From assembly GCA_002682825.1 (NCBI GenBank), contig NOKP01000001.1, positions 3,599,296 to 3,663,295 on the forward strand: a stretch of 64,000 bases of DNA, read 5' to 3'. The notes beneath the pieces were generated by a model, which was not told where the DNA came from, did no database searches, and saw nothing but the letters and a program-made list of their open reading frames with translations. The translations under genes and the position numbers were made by a program. This DNA comes from Neonectria sp. B-13. Lineage: Eukaryota > Ascomycota > Sordariomycetes > Hypocreales > Nectriaceae. Below, piece after piece: positions 1 to 9,066 of this stretch (positions are counted from its first letter, which is position 1; each line of letters starts with the position of its first letter).

Positions 1-91
1 ATGAAGGCAAGGAGGGTGTTTTGGAGAGGTTTGACAGCGGCGACGAGGGCGCTGGGCTTGCCGGAGCCGACAAGGGGCTCGAGGTGTCCAT
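1..91 (-). CDS. Possible N-terminus of a gene running off the left edge
   Basis: On the minus strand an ATG at 89-91 in a good context (CAACACC before it) opens a frame that stays open to the window edge, giving 30 residues rich in Ser, Pro and Ala (starts MDTSSPLSAPASPAP). Such low-complexity N-termini are common in fungal regulatory proteins, and the 400 bases upstream on this strand are CT-rich like a fungal 5' leader. No domain is visible, so the function is unknown. The alternative is chance open frame in GC-rich DNA. Confidence 0.4.
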   Translation of the reverse strand, partial: MDTSSPLSAPASPAPSSPLSNLSKTPSLPS

Positions 92-463
92 GGTGTTGGA
101 GAGAGATTCCAGGTTACGGCGAGGGAGAATAGAATCAAGGACCAAGGGCACCGGGCGGAAGTCGAAAGGAGTGACGAAGGAGACGCGGCTAGAACATGGC
201 GGTACGGCGAGTAGTTGGGTCGAGTTGCGAGGTGGGCGAGGCGGCAAAAGGCGCAGGCCGTGGAAAAGGCGAGGTGCGTGAGTAATAGGTCCGAGGGTGA
301 TTGCGTTTGCGTGTGCGTGTGTGTGAGTGTGGTTTACGCGTGTGGGTGAAGAGATTGTAACGGAGATGTGAGGGAGAAGTCAAGAAGGGAAGGAATCCGG
401 ATGACAACAACCTAATTAACAACAGCCAACCTAGCGACCAGCTACCAGCGACCGGCCGGAAAC

Positions 464-482
464 GAGAGAGAGAGAGAGAGAG
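464..482. repeat. GA/CT microsatellite
   Basis: About nine GA units in a row. On the minus strand it would be a CT tract in the leader of the gene starting at 91, a common arrangement in fungal promoters and 5' leaders. Confidence 0.8.
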
Positions 483-2360
483 TGAGATGCCGGGCGGTTC
501 TCGATCGGCAGGCGGAGTCGGGGGGGAGTAGCGCGAAGGTAGTATTAAGACCAGCAAAGCACCGCGGCACCACAGAATTCACCTTGACCCAAGTCCTCAA
601 GGTACGGCTGCGACTGCGGCTTGGGCTGGACTCCAGACAAAGGCCAGTCAGTGCCTCGAAACCAGGTCTGACTGGCCCCAACTGGTTCGACGCGGGACTC
701 GGAAGAGCCACAGGGGTAGACCAGACAGACTAGACTCTAGACAGAGAGACATGGAAGAAGTGCGGTCGCACCTTGAGCACCCGGGGGACCCCTGAACCAG
801 TGGCCCACCTCCTCCACTCCCAGCACCCGCAACAACCTGCGTGCGTGCGCTGTTTGTTGATATTTGGCCAACTCATATCCCGGCCGGTGTTTTGACCCAT
901 CCGTGTGGATGGGATGATGGGCGGATGCGAGGTTGAGCTGTTCCCCGGGCCGGATCACCGACTAATCGTCATCCTCCGTCGCAGGTCCAACAATGACTTG
1001 TTGTTTGTTATTCACTGTTCATACTAACTACAGCATGGACTAACCAAGCTCCAGACTACGTACAGCCAGGTCCTTCGAAAGACGACAGCCCCATCTCAAA
1101 GGAAGACAAACCCGTCAGCACGCACAGCAGTCATCCTTCCATCAGGCAGAAAGCACAAAGGGCTGCCATCCATCCCGAGTCCATCTGACGTGCATTGCCT
1201 TATTCCGCCACTGGCGGGCACAATTTGGCTAATTGGCTCCCGCCATTGATCTTAGAGCCCGGCCTGGTACACCGTACTATGTACTTCACACGGCATAGTA
1301 GTCCTGCATGCATGCAAAGGACAGCCTTCCTAAGGTCAAAGGGGCAAACTCTTTTCCTGGTTTTGAGGCAGAGCCAAACAAACAAAAACGCCCCCGCCCA
1401 CAAACATCACATGCTTGAAGTGGCGATTGCTGAACTCTTTCGTCGTTGAGGAGTCCCTCGATGGTACTTAGTCCAAAAATAGGCCCTTTGGAGATCTAAC
1501 ATGATGTAAGAAAATGAAGCACCGCGGGCGCTTACCCGGTTTGACTGTTGTGTAGGTACCGCACTCTCGGGGGGAAATGCCACATCTAAAACAATCACGG
1601 CCAACAGGAACACCATCAATGACTGATTCCATGCGGCTGTGAAGATCATCAATGCACCTACTGCCGAGGAAGTCTTGGCGTTCCGGTACATGCATGAACC
1701 TGCATCGATCACCAGTATGCTAATAAGCGGGCTCGTCTCGGGTCTCGGTACGTACCTACTAGGGATTCAACCTCGACAACCTCGATTGAACGCCAACATC
1801 ATCTCACCACCCCATGACCTACGTAGACTTCTTTATCCTATCATGGCGATAGAACCCATACTCCAGTGCAAAGGCTAACCCCTGGAAGTATTTTGCGGGG
1901 AATCTGGCCATGTTCTTTTAGAGAACGTCTATTGTTCGTCGGAACCCCCGTTCCCGCTACGGAGGTTCCGCCCATGGACTTTGCTACTCTCTGAGATGCA
2001 AGATACTTCATTTCGCGAGACAAACCAAGCACCTACTTGCTCAAAATATCGGAGTGGTTCCAGTCGATTCATATGAAAGCAAACATGTTCACAAACAAAA
2101 CTAGAGGATAGATCAAATGGACTGCTCATATGAGCCGTAGAGGAAAATGACGAAACCCCAAGTTGTCGATGCAACCTTTAGGCTTCCCCACACGACCAGG
2201 GGGATGCCATTTTCCACTCCACCATGAATCAAGGTCCTGACCAAGATACCAATTCAAAGAGTAGAGGAAGCATGGATTTCGCCAAGATCATCTCTGGTCA
2301 CGCGAAGAGCCCTTGCAGGACTGCCGTGGTCAGCGGGGTAGGACCTGCCCCGCATGAAGC

Positions 2361-2368
2361 TATATAAG
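2361..2368 (+). promoter_or_regulatory. TATA box of the esterase gene
   Basis: The sequence TATATAAG lies 63 bases before the esterase ATG, which leaves room for transcription start about 30 bases downstream and a short leader. It is one of the few clear TATA boxes in the window and fits a regulated secreted enzyme. Confidence 0.7.
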
Positions 2369-2430
2369 ACAGCTCGCAACCCCGTCAAGTCATAGCTACA
2401 CAGGCTATCTCGCCCTCATATTTCGTTGCC

Positions 2431-3993
2431 ATGCTTTCTTTCAAGCTTCTTTTCGTAGCTCTCATGCTGAGCGGACTCACGTCTGCTCTTACCAGGTCAA
2501 CCTCCTCGGCGTATCCCAACGAGCTTACAGTCGAGACTCACACGGGCACTTATACGGGCCTCCGCAACGAGAACTTCACCGGGGTTCGGGAGTTCCGCAA
2601 CATCCCTTTTGCTCAACCCCCGGTAGGCGAGCTTCGATGGCAGCCTCCAGTCGCTCTGCCGTCCTCGGATAAGCACCACTTCTCTACCCGTTTCCCGCCC
2701 TCCTGCCCGCAGTTCGTCTCCAAGTCCAAGTCTCTCTGGAACCAGTTCCTCCCGTCGCTCATGATCAACAACGGCGAAGGCGGTAATCAGACACACCAGG
2801 TTGCCCAAACGAGCTCCGAGGACTGCTTGAGCCTGGCTGTGTGGACACCATACAAGGTAAAGCGGAACGCAAAACTCCCGGTCCTGTTCTTCATCACCGG
2901 TGGAGGGTTCCAATCCGGGGGCATAGAAATCCCAAGTCAGATACCCGCCCAGTGGGTGCATCGTACGCAGTCGCACATCGTCGTGGCCATCAACTACCGC
3001 GTCAACATATTCGGCTTCCCCAATGCGGCTGCCCTCAATCACCCCAACCTCGGGATCCTAGATCAACGCATGGCGCTCGAGTGGGTAGCCGCCAATATCC
3101 AACAATTCGGCGGCGACCCCAAGGCCATCACGCTTTGGGGTCAGTCTGCTGGCGCAGAGTCGGCCGACTATCTCTTGTTCTCCCATTGGAACGACCCAAT
3201 CGCCCATGCGGCCTTCATCCAGTCCGGCACAGCACTTGTGCCCCTGAAAAGCGCCGACTACGAGCACACAAACTTCACCTACGTGGCGAAGCATGTGGGC
3301 TGCGATTTCCCCAACGACTCTACTGCCGAGCTCAGCTGCATGCAGCAGGTCCCTTATCCGCAGCTGATCAACTTCATCAACACGCACGTCTCGACAAAGA
3401 AGATCCTCTTCGGGCCCATCGCCGACGAGAAGATCTGCTTCTCCAACTACCCGCAGCGTGCCGCGAAGGGCAAGATGGCTCGTATCCCGGCCATCATTTC
3501 CAACTGCGCCAAGGAGACTGCCAGCCTGAGTGGATGGCCCGACGACTTGGCCGCCGGCCCAGACCCGGCGAAGATCCTCAACGGCACGCTCGCGACGTGG
3601 GTATGTACGACGGCCGACACCTGCAAGCTCCGTGCCGCCCTTGACGCCCCGACGTACCGCTACCAGTTCGCCGGCAACTTCTCCAACCTGAGCCCGCTGC
3701 CCTGGATGGGCGCGTTCCACGCAGCTGACCTGTTCATGAACTTTGGCACGTACGAGCTCCCTGGAAACCCGACGGAGCACGAGGCAGCCGTGAGCCGGGC
3801 GATGCAGGATCACATCCTTGCTTTCGCGCGTGATCCGCTGAAAGGGACCAAAAGTATCGGCTGGATCCCGTATCATTACGGTTCGAATGTTATTCGGTTT
3901 GGTGGGAGCGATGGAAGGGTTGCTCAGAACGTCAGCGGGTATGAGATTGATGGTCCTTGCTACGGAAATGGGACATACGATCTCTCACCGTGA
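2431..3993 (+). CDS. Secreted type-B carboxylesterase / lipase
   Basis: Single-exon 520-residue alpha/beta-hydrolase of the carboxylesterase type B family (PF00135 family), expected to hydrolyse carboxylic esters outside the cell. Residues 1-20 form a signal peptide with a hydrophobic core and Ala-x-Ala-like end. Family marks are the NIPFAQPPVGELRWQPP block near residue 57, the EDCLSLAVW motif near 130, an oxyanion-hole GGGF near 157 and the nucleophile elbow GQSAG with Ser239. Glu362 (in NCAKETAS) and His430 (in GAFHAAD) are the likely rest of the triad; the His environment differs from the usual GxxHG, and the protein is somewhat short at the C-terminus. Several N-x-S/T sites fit secretion. 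A TATA box sits 63 bp upstream. Substrate cannot be told from sequence. Confidence 0.9.
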   Translation: MLSFKLLFVALMLSGLTSALTRSTSSAYPNELTVETHTGTYTGLRNENFTGVREFRNIPFAQPPVGELRWQPPVALPSSDKHHFSTRFPPSCPQFVSKSKSLWNQFLPSLMINNGEGGNQTHQVAQTSSEDCLSLAVWTPYKVKRNAKLPVLFFITGGGFQSGGIEIPSQIPAQWVHRTQSHIVVAINYRVNIFGFPNAAALNHPNLGILDQRMALEWVAANIQQFGGDPKAITLWGQSAGAESADYLLFSHWNDPIAHAAFIQSGTALVPLKSADYEHTNFTYVAKHVGCDFPNDSTAELSCMQQVPYPQLINFINTHVSTKKILFGPIADEKICFSNYPQRAAKGKMARIPAIISNCAKETASLSGWPDDLAAGPDPAKILNGTLATWVCTTADTCKLRAALDAPTYRYQFAGNFSNLSPLPWMGAFHAADLFMNFGTYELPGNPTEHEAAVSRAMQDHILAFARDPLKGTKSIGWIPYHYGSNVIRFGGSDGRVAQNVSGYEIDGPCYGNGTYDLSP

Positions 3994-4499
3994 AAATCTA
4001 GATACTAGAAAATGCCTAGCAAATAATCACTTGCATGTTTGCTTGAGCTGAATGGATGAAGCAACCTTAGCATCCCAACAATGACGAGCCGTGTAAGTCG
4101 GATTGTCAGTAGCTCTTCAATAGATGCATATCCCCACTTGCAGTACGGAGCAATTCCCACGCATCATCTCCGGCCCACTGGTTGGTTGCCCGGAAACGCG
4201 CCACCCTTGGCAGAGTCCGGGGTCCGTCTCCACAAAGGCCCAGGGATCTTCTCCTTGTCGCCCCACCAGATCTAACGCCAGAGAAGCGCCCTGCCGCGTC
4301 AAACGTCCACGCTAATCCCCATGAGCAAGTGAGGACTATATGCTTCGTCCATTAGCATAAAGGAGTCCGGAGCCAACTTGTGGGGAAAGAGAGCTGTTTG
4401 CTCAGAGGAGTGCTTTGTTCATAAAATCTTACAGTATATATCTCGGCTATGTCAAACCGCATCGCATGTTCTATACCTCTTACCCATCCGGTTGCGCCT
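3994..4499. other. Convergent 3' spacer
   Basis: The spacer lies between the stop codons of the esterase (plus) and the rhomboid protease (minus). It should hold both 3' untranslated regions. No gene is seen. Confidence 0.6.
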
Positions 4500-6203
4500 T
4501 TACTTCGGTAGCGCTCGCGGCTCGCCCACTGACTCGCTCGCCTCTTCCGGAGAGTCGACAGTGTTGCCCTTCTTTTCCGAGGGGTACTCAAACACCTTCT
4601 TCTCCCTTTCCGGCCGGCCCTTATTGAGGTACTCGATGCCGAGAATACCCGCCACCATGCCAACCAGATGCGACGTGATGTCAATCTTGAGCTTGGCGGT
4701 CTTGCCAAAGATGGCCAGCTGCGGCACGAAGAGGAGCGCGAGGAACACGATGCCGTGCACGCCGTTCTCCGGTAGCCCAAATACCTTGAAGCCGTCGGTG
4801 CGGTGCTCCCAGAAGTATGCCGAGAGTAGACCCAGCGTCGCCCCCGACGCGCCTAGCGATGAGAGGTGCAGCCATCCACGCAGCGTGTAAGTGGTTAGGC
4901 TGCCCAGGAAGCCGAGCGCGCCGCAGCCGAAGTAGAGCGCCAGGAAGTTGGCCCGGCCGACGTCCTCGTGCAGAGCGGCGCCCACGATGCCCAGCGGTAT
5001 CATGTTCACGATGAGGTGGCTGAGTTTCTGGTGCGAAAATGGCGCCGTGAACAACGTGATGGGCTTGACCGTGGCGACTACGAAGAGCATGTAGCGGTTG
5101 AAGAAGGACCACAGGGGAGGAAATCGCCACCCGATGTAGGCGATGATGTTGAGGCCGATGATGGCACACACAGTTGCATTCGCGGTCGAAATGTCGGGGA
5201 AGATTCGGTATCGGGCGTCGGGTTCTTCGTAAATCATGCCCACAGACACGAGGAGTCCAATGACAAGGGCGACGACGGTGGCGGACGGGAGGATGCGTTC
5301 CCACGGCCTGAGGTCAGGAGGTGCGTCGAGATCCGATGTCGCCTTCTTATGGTACTCGGCAATCTTGGGGTTCTCGATCTGTCGCTCCTGGCCGCTGACC
5401 TTGGCAAGCGGGCCAGCTGGTACCTCTCCCCGGGCCAATGCGGCATTGCGCTCCTCCTCTTCAGCCATCTCTTTGACCTTCCTTTTGGCAATATTCCGTG
5501 ACCGCATCTCGTCAAGCTTGCTGTGGCCGTATACAGGATCAGGCTTGTAGGCCTTGGCGGTGTCTTCCTCCTCCACCTTTGCGGCGGTCTTTGCGCTCTT
5601 CTCCTCGGCCGCCTCCATGTCTAGTTCCATCTGTGCCAGCTCGTCCTCGGCCCGCAGGCCCGCATTCAGGACTTCTTCGACGGGTATCGACTTTCTTAGG
5701 TAGGCGAGGGCCTTGGCGATCTGGTCCTTGGTGTACTGCGCCGTGTGGATGGCAAAAGCCGGGTCCTCGAGGGTTCCGGCGACTCGGCGGCCGTGGAGAA
5801 TTCGAAGCAGGTGGTTCGCCCTCTTGGAATTGATGCCGCGGCCAAAGACCCTGAGCACCTCCGAGTCGGTCAAGTCAAGACTTCTAAACGCGAGGCCGAC
5901 CTGGTCTCGGTAATCCTTGGGCAGGTCCTCGTAGTTTCGGATAGTCTTATCGGAGAAGATGGTTCGTCGGGTCACGCAGGGATAACTCGACGCAATGACG
6001 GGACTTCGGCACCTGGAGGGCGATGAGGGCAGACCCTGTCGGGTTCTGGGCGCGCAGCCAGAGAGCCATCGGGCGGGTGAGAACGGTCGTGTGGTAGAAG
6101 CGGCAGAGGTGGTGGCGGCGGCGGTCGCCGCTCTGGAACTCACGCCACGGAGGGCGGTCCTGAGCCAGAGCCTGGACGAATTGGGACAGACGAAGAGGCT
6201 CAT
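4500..6203 (-). CDS. PCP1: Mitochondrial rhomboid protease (Pcp1/Rbd1 type)
   Basis: Intronless, 567 residues. The start at 6203 (MSLFVCPNSS) gives an Arg/Ser/Ala-rich, acid-free N-terminus typical of a mitochondrial presequence; the open frame continues upstream but without another ATG giving a better fit. A long matrix-side region with a coiled coil (residues about 200-300) precedes a polytopic membrane domain with the rhomboid marks: a GASGA motif with nucleophile Ser453 and, in the last helix, HLVGMVAG with His512 as the catalytic partner. In yeast the family member Pcp1 cleaves cytochrome c peroxidase precursor and the dynamin Mgm1 in the inner membrane. The gene is divergent from the Tma17-like gene over 379 bp. 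Confidence 0.88.
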   Translation of the reverse strand: MSLFVCPNSSRLWLRTALRGVSSRAATAAATTSAASTTRPFSPARWLSGCAPRTRQGLPSSPSRCRSPVIASSYPCVTRRTIFSDKTIRNYEDLPKDYRDQVGLAFRSLDLTDSEVLRVFGRGINSKRANHLLRILHGRRVAGTLEDPAFAIHTAQYTKDQIAKALAYLRKSIPVEEVLNAGLRAEDELAQMELDMEAAEEKSAKTAAKVEEEDTAKAYKPDPVYGHSKLDEMRSRNIAKRKVKEMAEEEERNAALARGEVPAGPLAKVSGQERQIENPKIAEYHKKATSDLDAPPDLRPWERILPSATVVALVIGLLVSVGMIYEEPDARYRIFPDISTANATVCAIIGLNIIAYIGWRFPPLWSFFNRYMLFVVATVKPITLFTAPFSHQKLSHLIVNMIPLGIVGAALHEDVGRANFLALYFGCGALGFLGSLTTYTLRGWLHLSSLGASGATLGLLSAYFWEHRTDGFKVFGLPENGVHGIVFLALLFVPQLAIFGKTAKLKIDITSHLVGMVAGILGIEYLNKGRPEREKKVFEYPSEKKGNTVDSPEEASESVGEPRALPK

Positions 6204-6582
6204 TGCGAATGAAGAGATGCGCAAAATGCGCGCTGGGGAGCCGCGGGTGCAGCGAGGCCAGAAAAGGGCGATCCAGCCAGCGTCAGGCGTGAGGGGATGG
6301 TATGATGAGGACGCATGAATTAATTTAGAGTCGAGGGCCGAGGAATTTTGGCAGGGGACCGGCACAGAGGTACGTACCTGCCCGCTGTGCTTCGTTCTAC
6401 CGGCCGAACGCGCCACGCTCGGAAGCCTGAGAACCCCACCAAACCGGGTGCCGTTGATTCAACAGCTGCCCCGCGATTCTTGACAACTTCAAACCAAGAA
6501 CACAGCCAGCTCTACGAGTATCGACCGCGACTTGCAATTATATGCGTATCTTTGAGGCCTCCTCGTCCGTCCTTTAAACAAA
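6204..6582. promoter_or_regulatory. Divergent promoter region, rhomboid / Tma17-like
   Basis: These 379 bp separate the start codons of two oppositely transcribed genes and must hold both promoters. No TATA box stands out. Confidence 0.6.
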
Positions 6583-7209
6583 ATGCCACCCGCCGCCATG
6601 TCCTCCTCCGCCGACACGACGCCCATATCGCCCGCCCGCTTCGCCGCCGCCCTCAAAGACCTCTCGCTGGCCATGCTCCACCTCAAGGTCCTCGAGATCC
6701 GGAACTCCATCGCCCACCTGCAATACTCCAACGACCAGCTCAAGCCCTTCGCCGAGGGCTCCGCCGCCGCGCTCGACAGCGCCGACGCTGCTGCTGAGGG
6801 CGCCCCCGACCAGGACTGCATCGACGCCATCAAGGAGAACGACCAGGTCATTGACCGTATGGCCGAGCGCATCGCCATCATCCGCGTCGAGGTCGAGGAC
6901 CGTGGCCTTAGCTGGGAGGAGTTCAAGAGCCGCGACGAGGCCGAGTCAAAGGAGGAGGACGAGCCTACAAAGACCAATGGCGAGACCACCACCGCCGCCA
7001 CCTCCACTACCACATCGGCGTCCAACCCGTGGACCGACGGCACCTTCCAGACCGGCACGATCCGGAATGGAGAGGTTCACATGGACAGCCCGGTCAGCCG
7101 GCCCGAGGGTGGCAGTCTGAGCGACGAGCAGCTGCGGCGGGCTTTGGAAGAGCGCATGCGGAATCTTGGGACGGATGACGACGATGATGAGGGGGGCATG
7201 CACCTGTGA
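6583..7209 (+). CDS. Tma17/Adc17-like proteasome assembly chaperone
   Basis: Intronless, 208 residues. The N-terminal half is helical and resembles yeast Tma17 (Adc17): a stretch reading LEIRNSIAHLQYSNDQLKPF near residue 34 and, after an Ala/Asp loop, CIDAIKENDQVIDRMAERI, matching the Tma17 pattern of NSI-HLQ-SN followed by a second helix starting with an E-N-D/E core. Tma17 helps pair Rpt6 with Rpt3 during assembly of the 19S regulatory particle base under stress. The C-terminal half is acidic and low-complexity and longer than in yeast. The assignment rests on remembered similarity over two helices; otherwise it is a conserved hypothetical protein. Either the first ATG or the Met five residues later could start it. 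Confidence 0.6.
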   Translation: MPPAAMSSSADTTPISPARFAAALKDLSLAMLHLKVLEIRNSIAHLQYSNDQLKPFAEGSAAALDSADAAAEGAPDQDCIDAIKENDQVIDRMAERIAIIRVEVEDRGLSWEEFKSRDEAESKEEDEPTKTNGETTTAATSTTTSASNPWTDGTFQTGTIRNGEVHMDSPVSRPEGGSLSDEQLRRALEERMRNLGTDDDDDEGGMHL

Positions 7210-7839
7210 GGGAGCCACATCCCCAAAAGCACGACTTTTTGCATGGGCTGGCGTTTTAGGAGGCTGGGACAGAAAAATATCATGACAGAATACCCCGAGA
7301 ATTAAAAGACCCGGCGTCGCATGTGGTAGTATCAGGGGGGGCACGGGGACAAGGCACATGTCTCACAGAGCGGGTTCCAAAGCAATTTTGAAGTCAAGTT
7401 TGCTATTTTCCATCTTTGCCAGCTATCAAACTGCTGAACGATGATGATGCCCCGTGTAGTAGAAACACAAAATAGGGACACTTTTGTGGCTGCGCCGTGG
7501 GCGATAAACTAAATGGACCGCCTTCCTGTTGAAAGAACCAAGACAAAGCAGAAGTAAAAAGCATACGCCAACACCTGATTGCTATGCGACCCAATGCCAA
7601 TGCCAATCCAAACCATTCCCATATGATGATGCTTATAGACAAGAGTGAGACCTAAAACGAAAGGAAAATGACAAAACAAAACCAAAGCGAGGCAGGGGGT
7701 GGGTGTGAGGGGTTGCGGGAAGTGAGAAAGTGGATGAGAGAGAGTATAGAAAGATGCGATTGAGGCGGGGAGCATCGCAGTTGAGGGTGGTGTGTGGGGA
7801 TGAATGACTCTGGGCCATTGTTTGTGGTGTGGGTGTTAA
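7210..7839. other. Convergent 3' spacer
   Basis: The region lies between the Tma17-like gene (plus) and the unknown gene on the minus strand and should contain both 3' ends. Open frames here are short, AT-poor artefacts. No RNA gene is recognised. Confidence 0.5.
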
Positions 7840-9066
7840 CTAGTCGGTGTCATCGCCGACTGGAGATGCCGCCCCTGATAGCCTCTTTGCCCGGAGTGAT
7901 TTCCTCTTGGTGCGTTTCGAGGACATCCGGCTGCTGTTGATGGACCTCGTGCTTAGGATGGTTTCGAGGTTAGGCCGTTGCGCAGCATGACTGGATGTCG
8001 CACGCTGACCCAGCGTCATCGAGCTCTGGGAGAATGGAATTGGCTCGTCTGATTCGTCGTCTGACGATGCAGCTCCTGGCGGCGCGGCAACTGGTCGCAT
8101 TCGACTCATGCGCTTATCGCGGAAGTTATCCGTAGAGTCATCGGAAGTGTCGAAGGATAGGCTCCGGGTCCGAGTTATACTCATAGAGCGATTCGTTCGC
8201 GTCATAAAGAGTGACTCGATCAGCTCGGTTTCTGTAGGGTTGCTGTTTGGGTTGCTGTTCTCCTTCTTCAACTTCTCCATGACAAGTTTCTCGTGCACCA
8301 AGCGGCCAAGCTGCACGTCCTCGCCAATTAACGTCTTGCCACTCGACTTGCTACCGGAGCTCCCGGCACGGCTGACGGGGATCTTGCCCTCCATGATCTT
8401 GGCTGGCGGCGGAGGTTGAAGCATCCATCGATGGGCGTTTTTGGACGGGATCTTGCTGCTGACGACAGGGGGATGGTAGTCGTTGATGGGCGGGTTCTTG
8501 GGAGTGAAGTAGAATTCTCGTCGGTCCTCGTCCGTCACCTCCTTGTTGTCCATGCCGAGGGTGGATTCGATCAACCGGCCGGCCGAGTCGCGTGCCTTGG
8601 AGATGGCGTCCATGAACTTCTGGCTTGACCATTGCCCCCATAGCTCCTCATCCTCGCGCTGGTACCCTCGCCGCCGATTCCAGTCGTCGGAGAGGCTGTC
8701 GTCTTCGGTAACAACAGTGGTGCTGGGCGCGATGTTGAGACGACTCCCGCCGACGTTGGTCTGTTCTGACATGCTGAGGGCGCAGCTGTCGCCGCCGGAG
8801 CTGGTGAGGCCGCGCTGGCTCGAGTTCTTGCTGGCGGACTTCTTGGGCAGGCTCGGGCCCATTGTGATTTCCTCCTGCCAGTAGGGGTTCGTGTTGAAGG
8901 GCGAAGGGTGTTGGTAGAGGCCCGGCTGGTCGACCTCCAGCTTAGCCTTCTCCTGGCGCTCCTTCTTGGCCTGGACGCGGGCCTTCTGGCGATGGCGGAC
9001 CTTGGCACATGGCGTGCAGGCGACGATGTAGAAGACGGCGGATTGGAAGGCGATGGGGAAAGACAT
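7840..9066 (-). CDS. Conserved fungal protein of unknown function with N-terminal hydrophobic segment
   Basis: Intronless, 408 residues, ATG in good context. Residues about 3-18 are hydrophobic and carry ACTPC, followed at once by a strongly basic helix (KVRHRQKARVQAKKERQEKA), then a conserved-looking block QPGLYQHPSPFNTNPYWQEE and a region with W-x-x-Q around residues 135-165. The rest is Ser/Asp/Arg-rich and probably disordered, with SRMSSKR-type basic clusters at the C-terminus. The hydrophobic-then-basic start suggests a membrane anchor or a lipidated Cys with the bulk in the cytosol. I recall similar proteins in other Sordariomycetes but no assigned function. Confidence 0.75.
   Translation of the reverse strand: MSFPIAFQSAVFYIVACTPCAKVRHRQKARVQAKKERQEKAKLEVDQPGLYQHPSPFNTNPYWQEEITMGPSLPKKSASKNSSQRGLTSSGGDSCALSMSEQTNVGGSRLNIAPSTTVVTEDDSLSDDWNRRRGYQREDEELWGQWSSQKFMDAISKARDSAGRLIESTLGMDNKEVTDEDRREFYFTPKNPPINDYHPPVVSSKIPSKNAHRWMLQPPPPAKIMEGKIPVSRAGSSGSKSSGKTLIGEDVQLGRLVHEKLVMEKLKKENSNPNSNPTETELIESLFMTRTNRSMSITRTRSLSFDTSDDSTDNFRDKRMSRMRPVAAPPGAASSDDESDEPIPFSQSSMTLGQRATSSHAAQRPNLETILSTRSINSSRMSSKRTKRKSLRAKRLSGAASPVGDDTD

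Larger units (their letters stand above)
92..2430. other. Intergenic region
   Basis: No convincing gene is seen. The first 400 bases look like the CT-rich leader (minus strand) of the truncated gene and contain a GA dinucleotide run at about 464-482. The rest holds only short overlapping open frames on both strands with no recognisable domain. The right end is the esterase promoter. Confidence 0.5.

Noticed and set aside
2497..3876. Minus-strand open frames of 181 and 272 residues inside the esterase
   Set aside because: They are mirror frames of a GC-rich coding sequence; the plus-strand esterase has clear family motifs.
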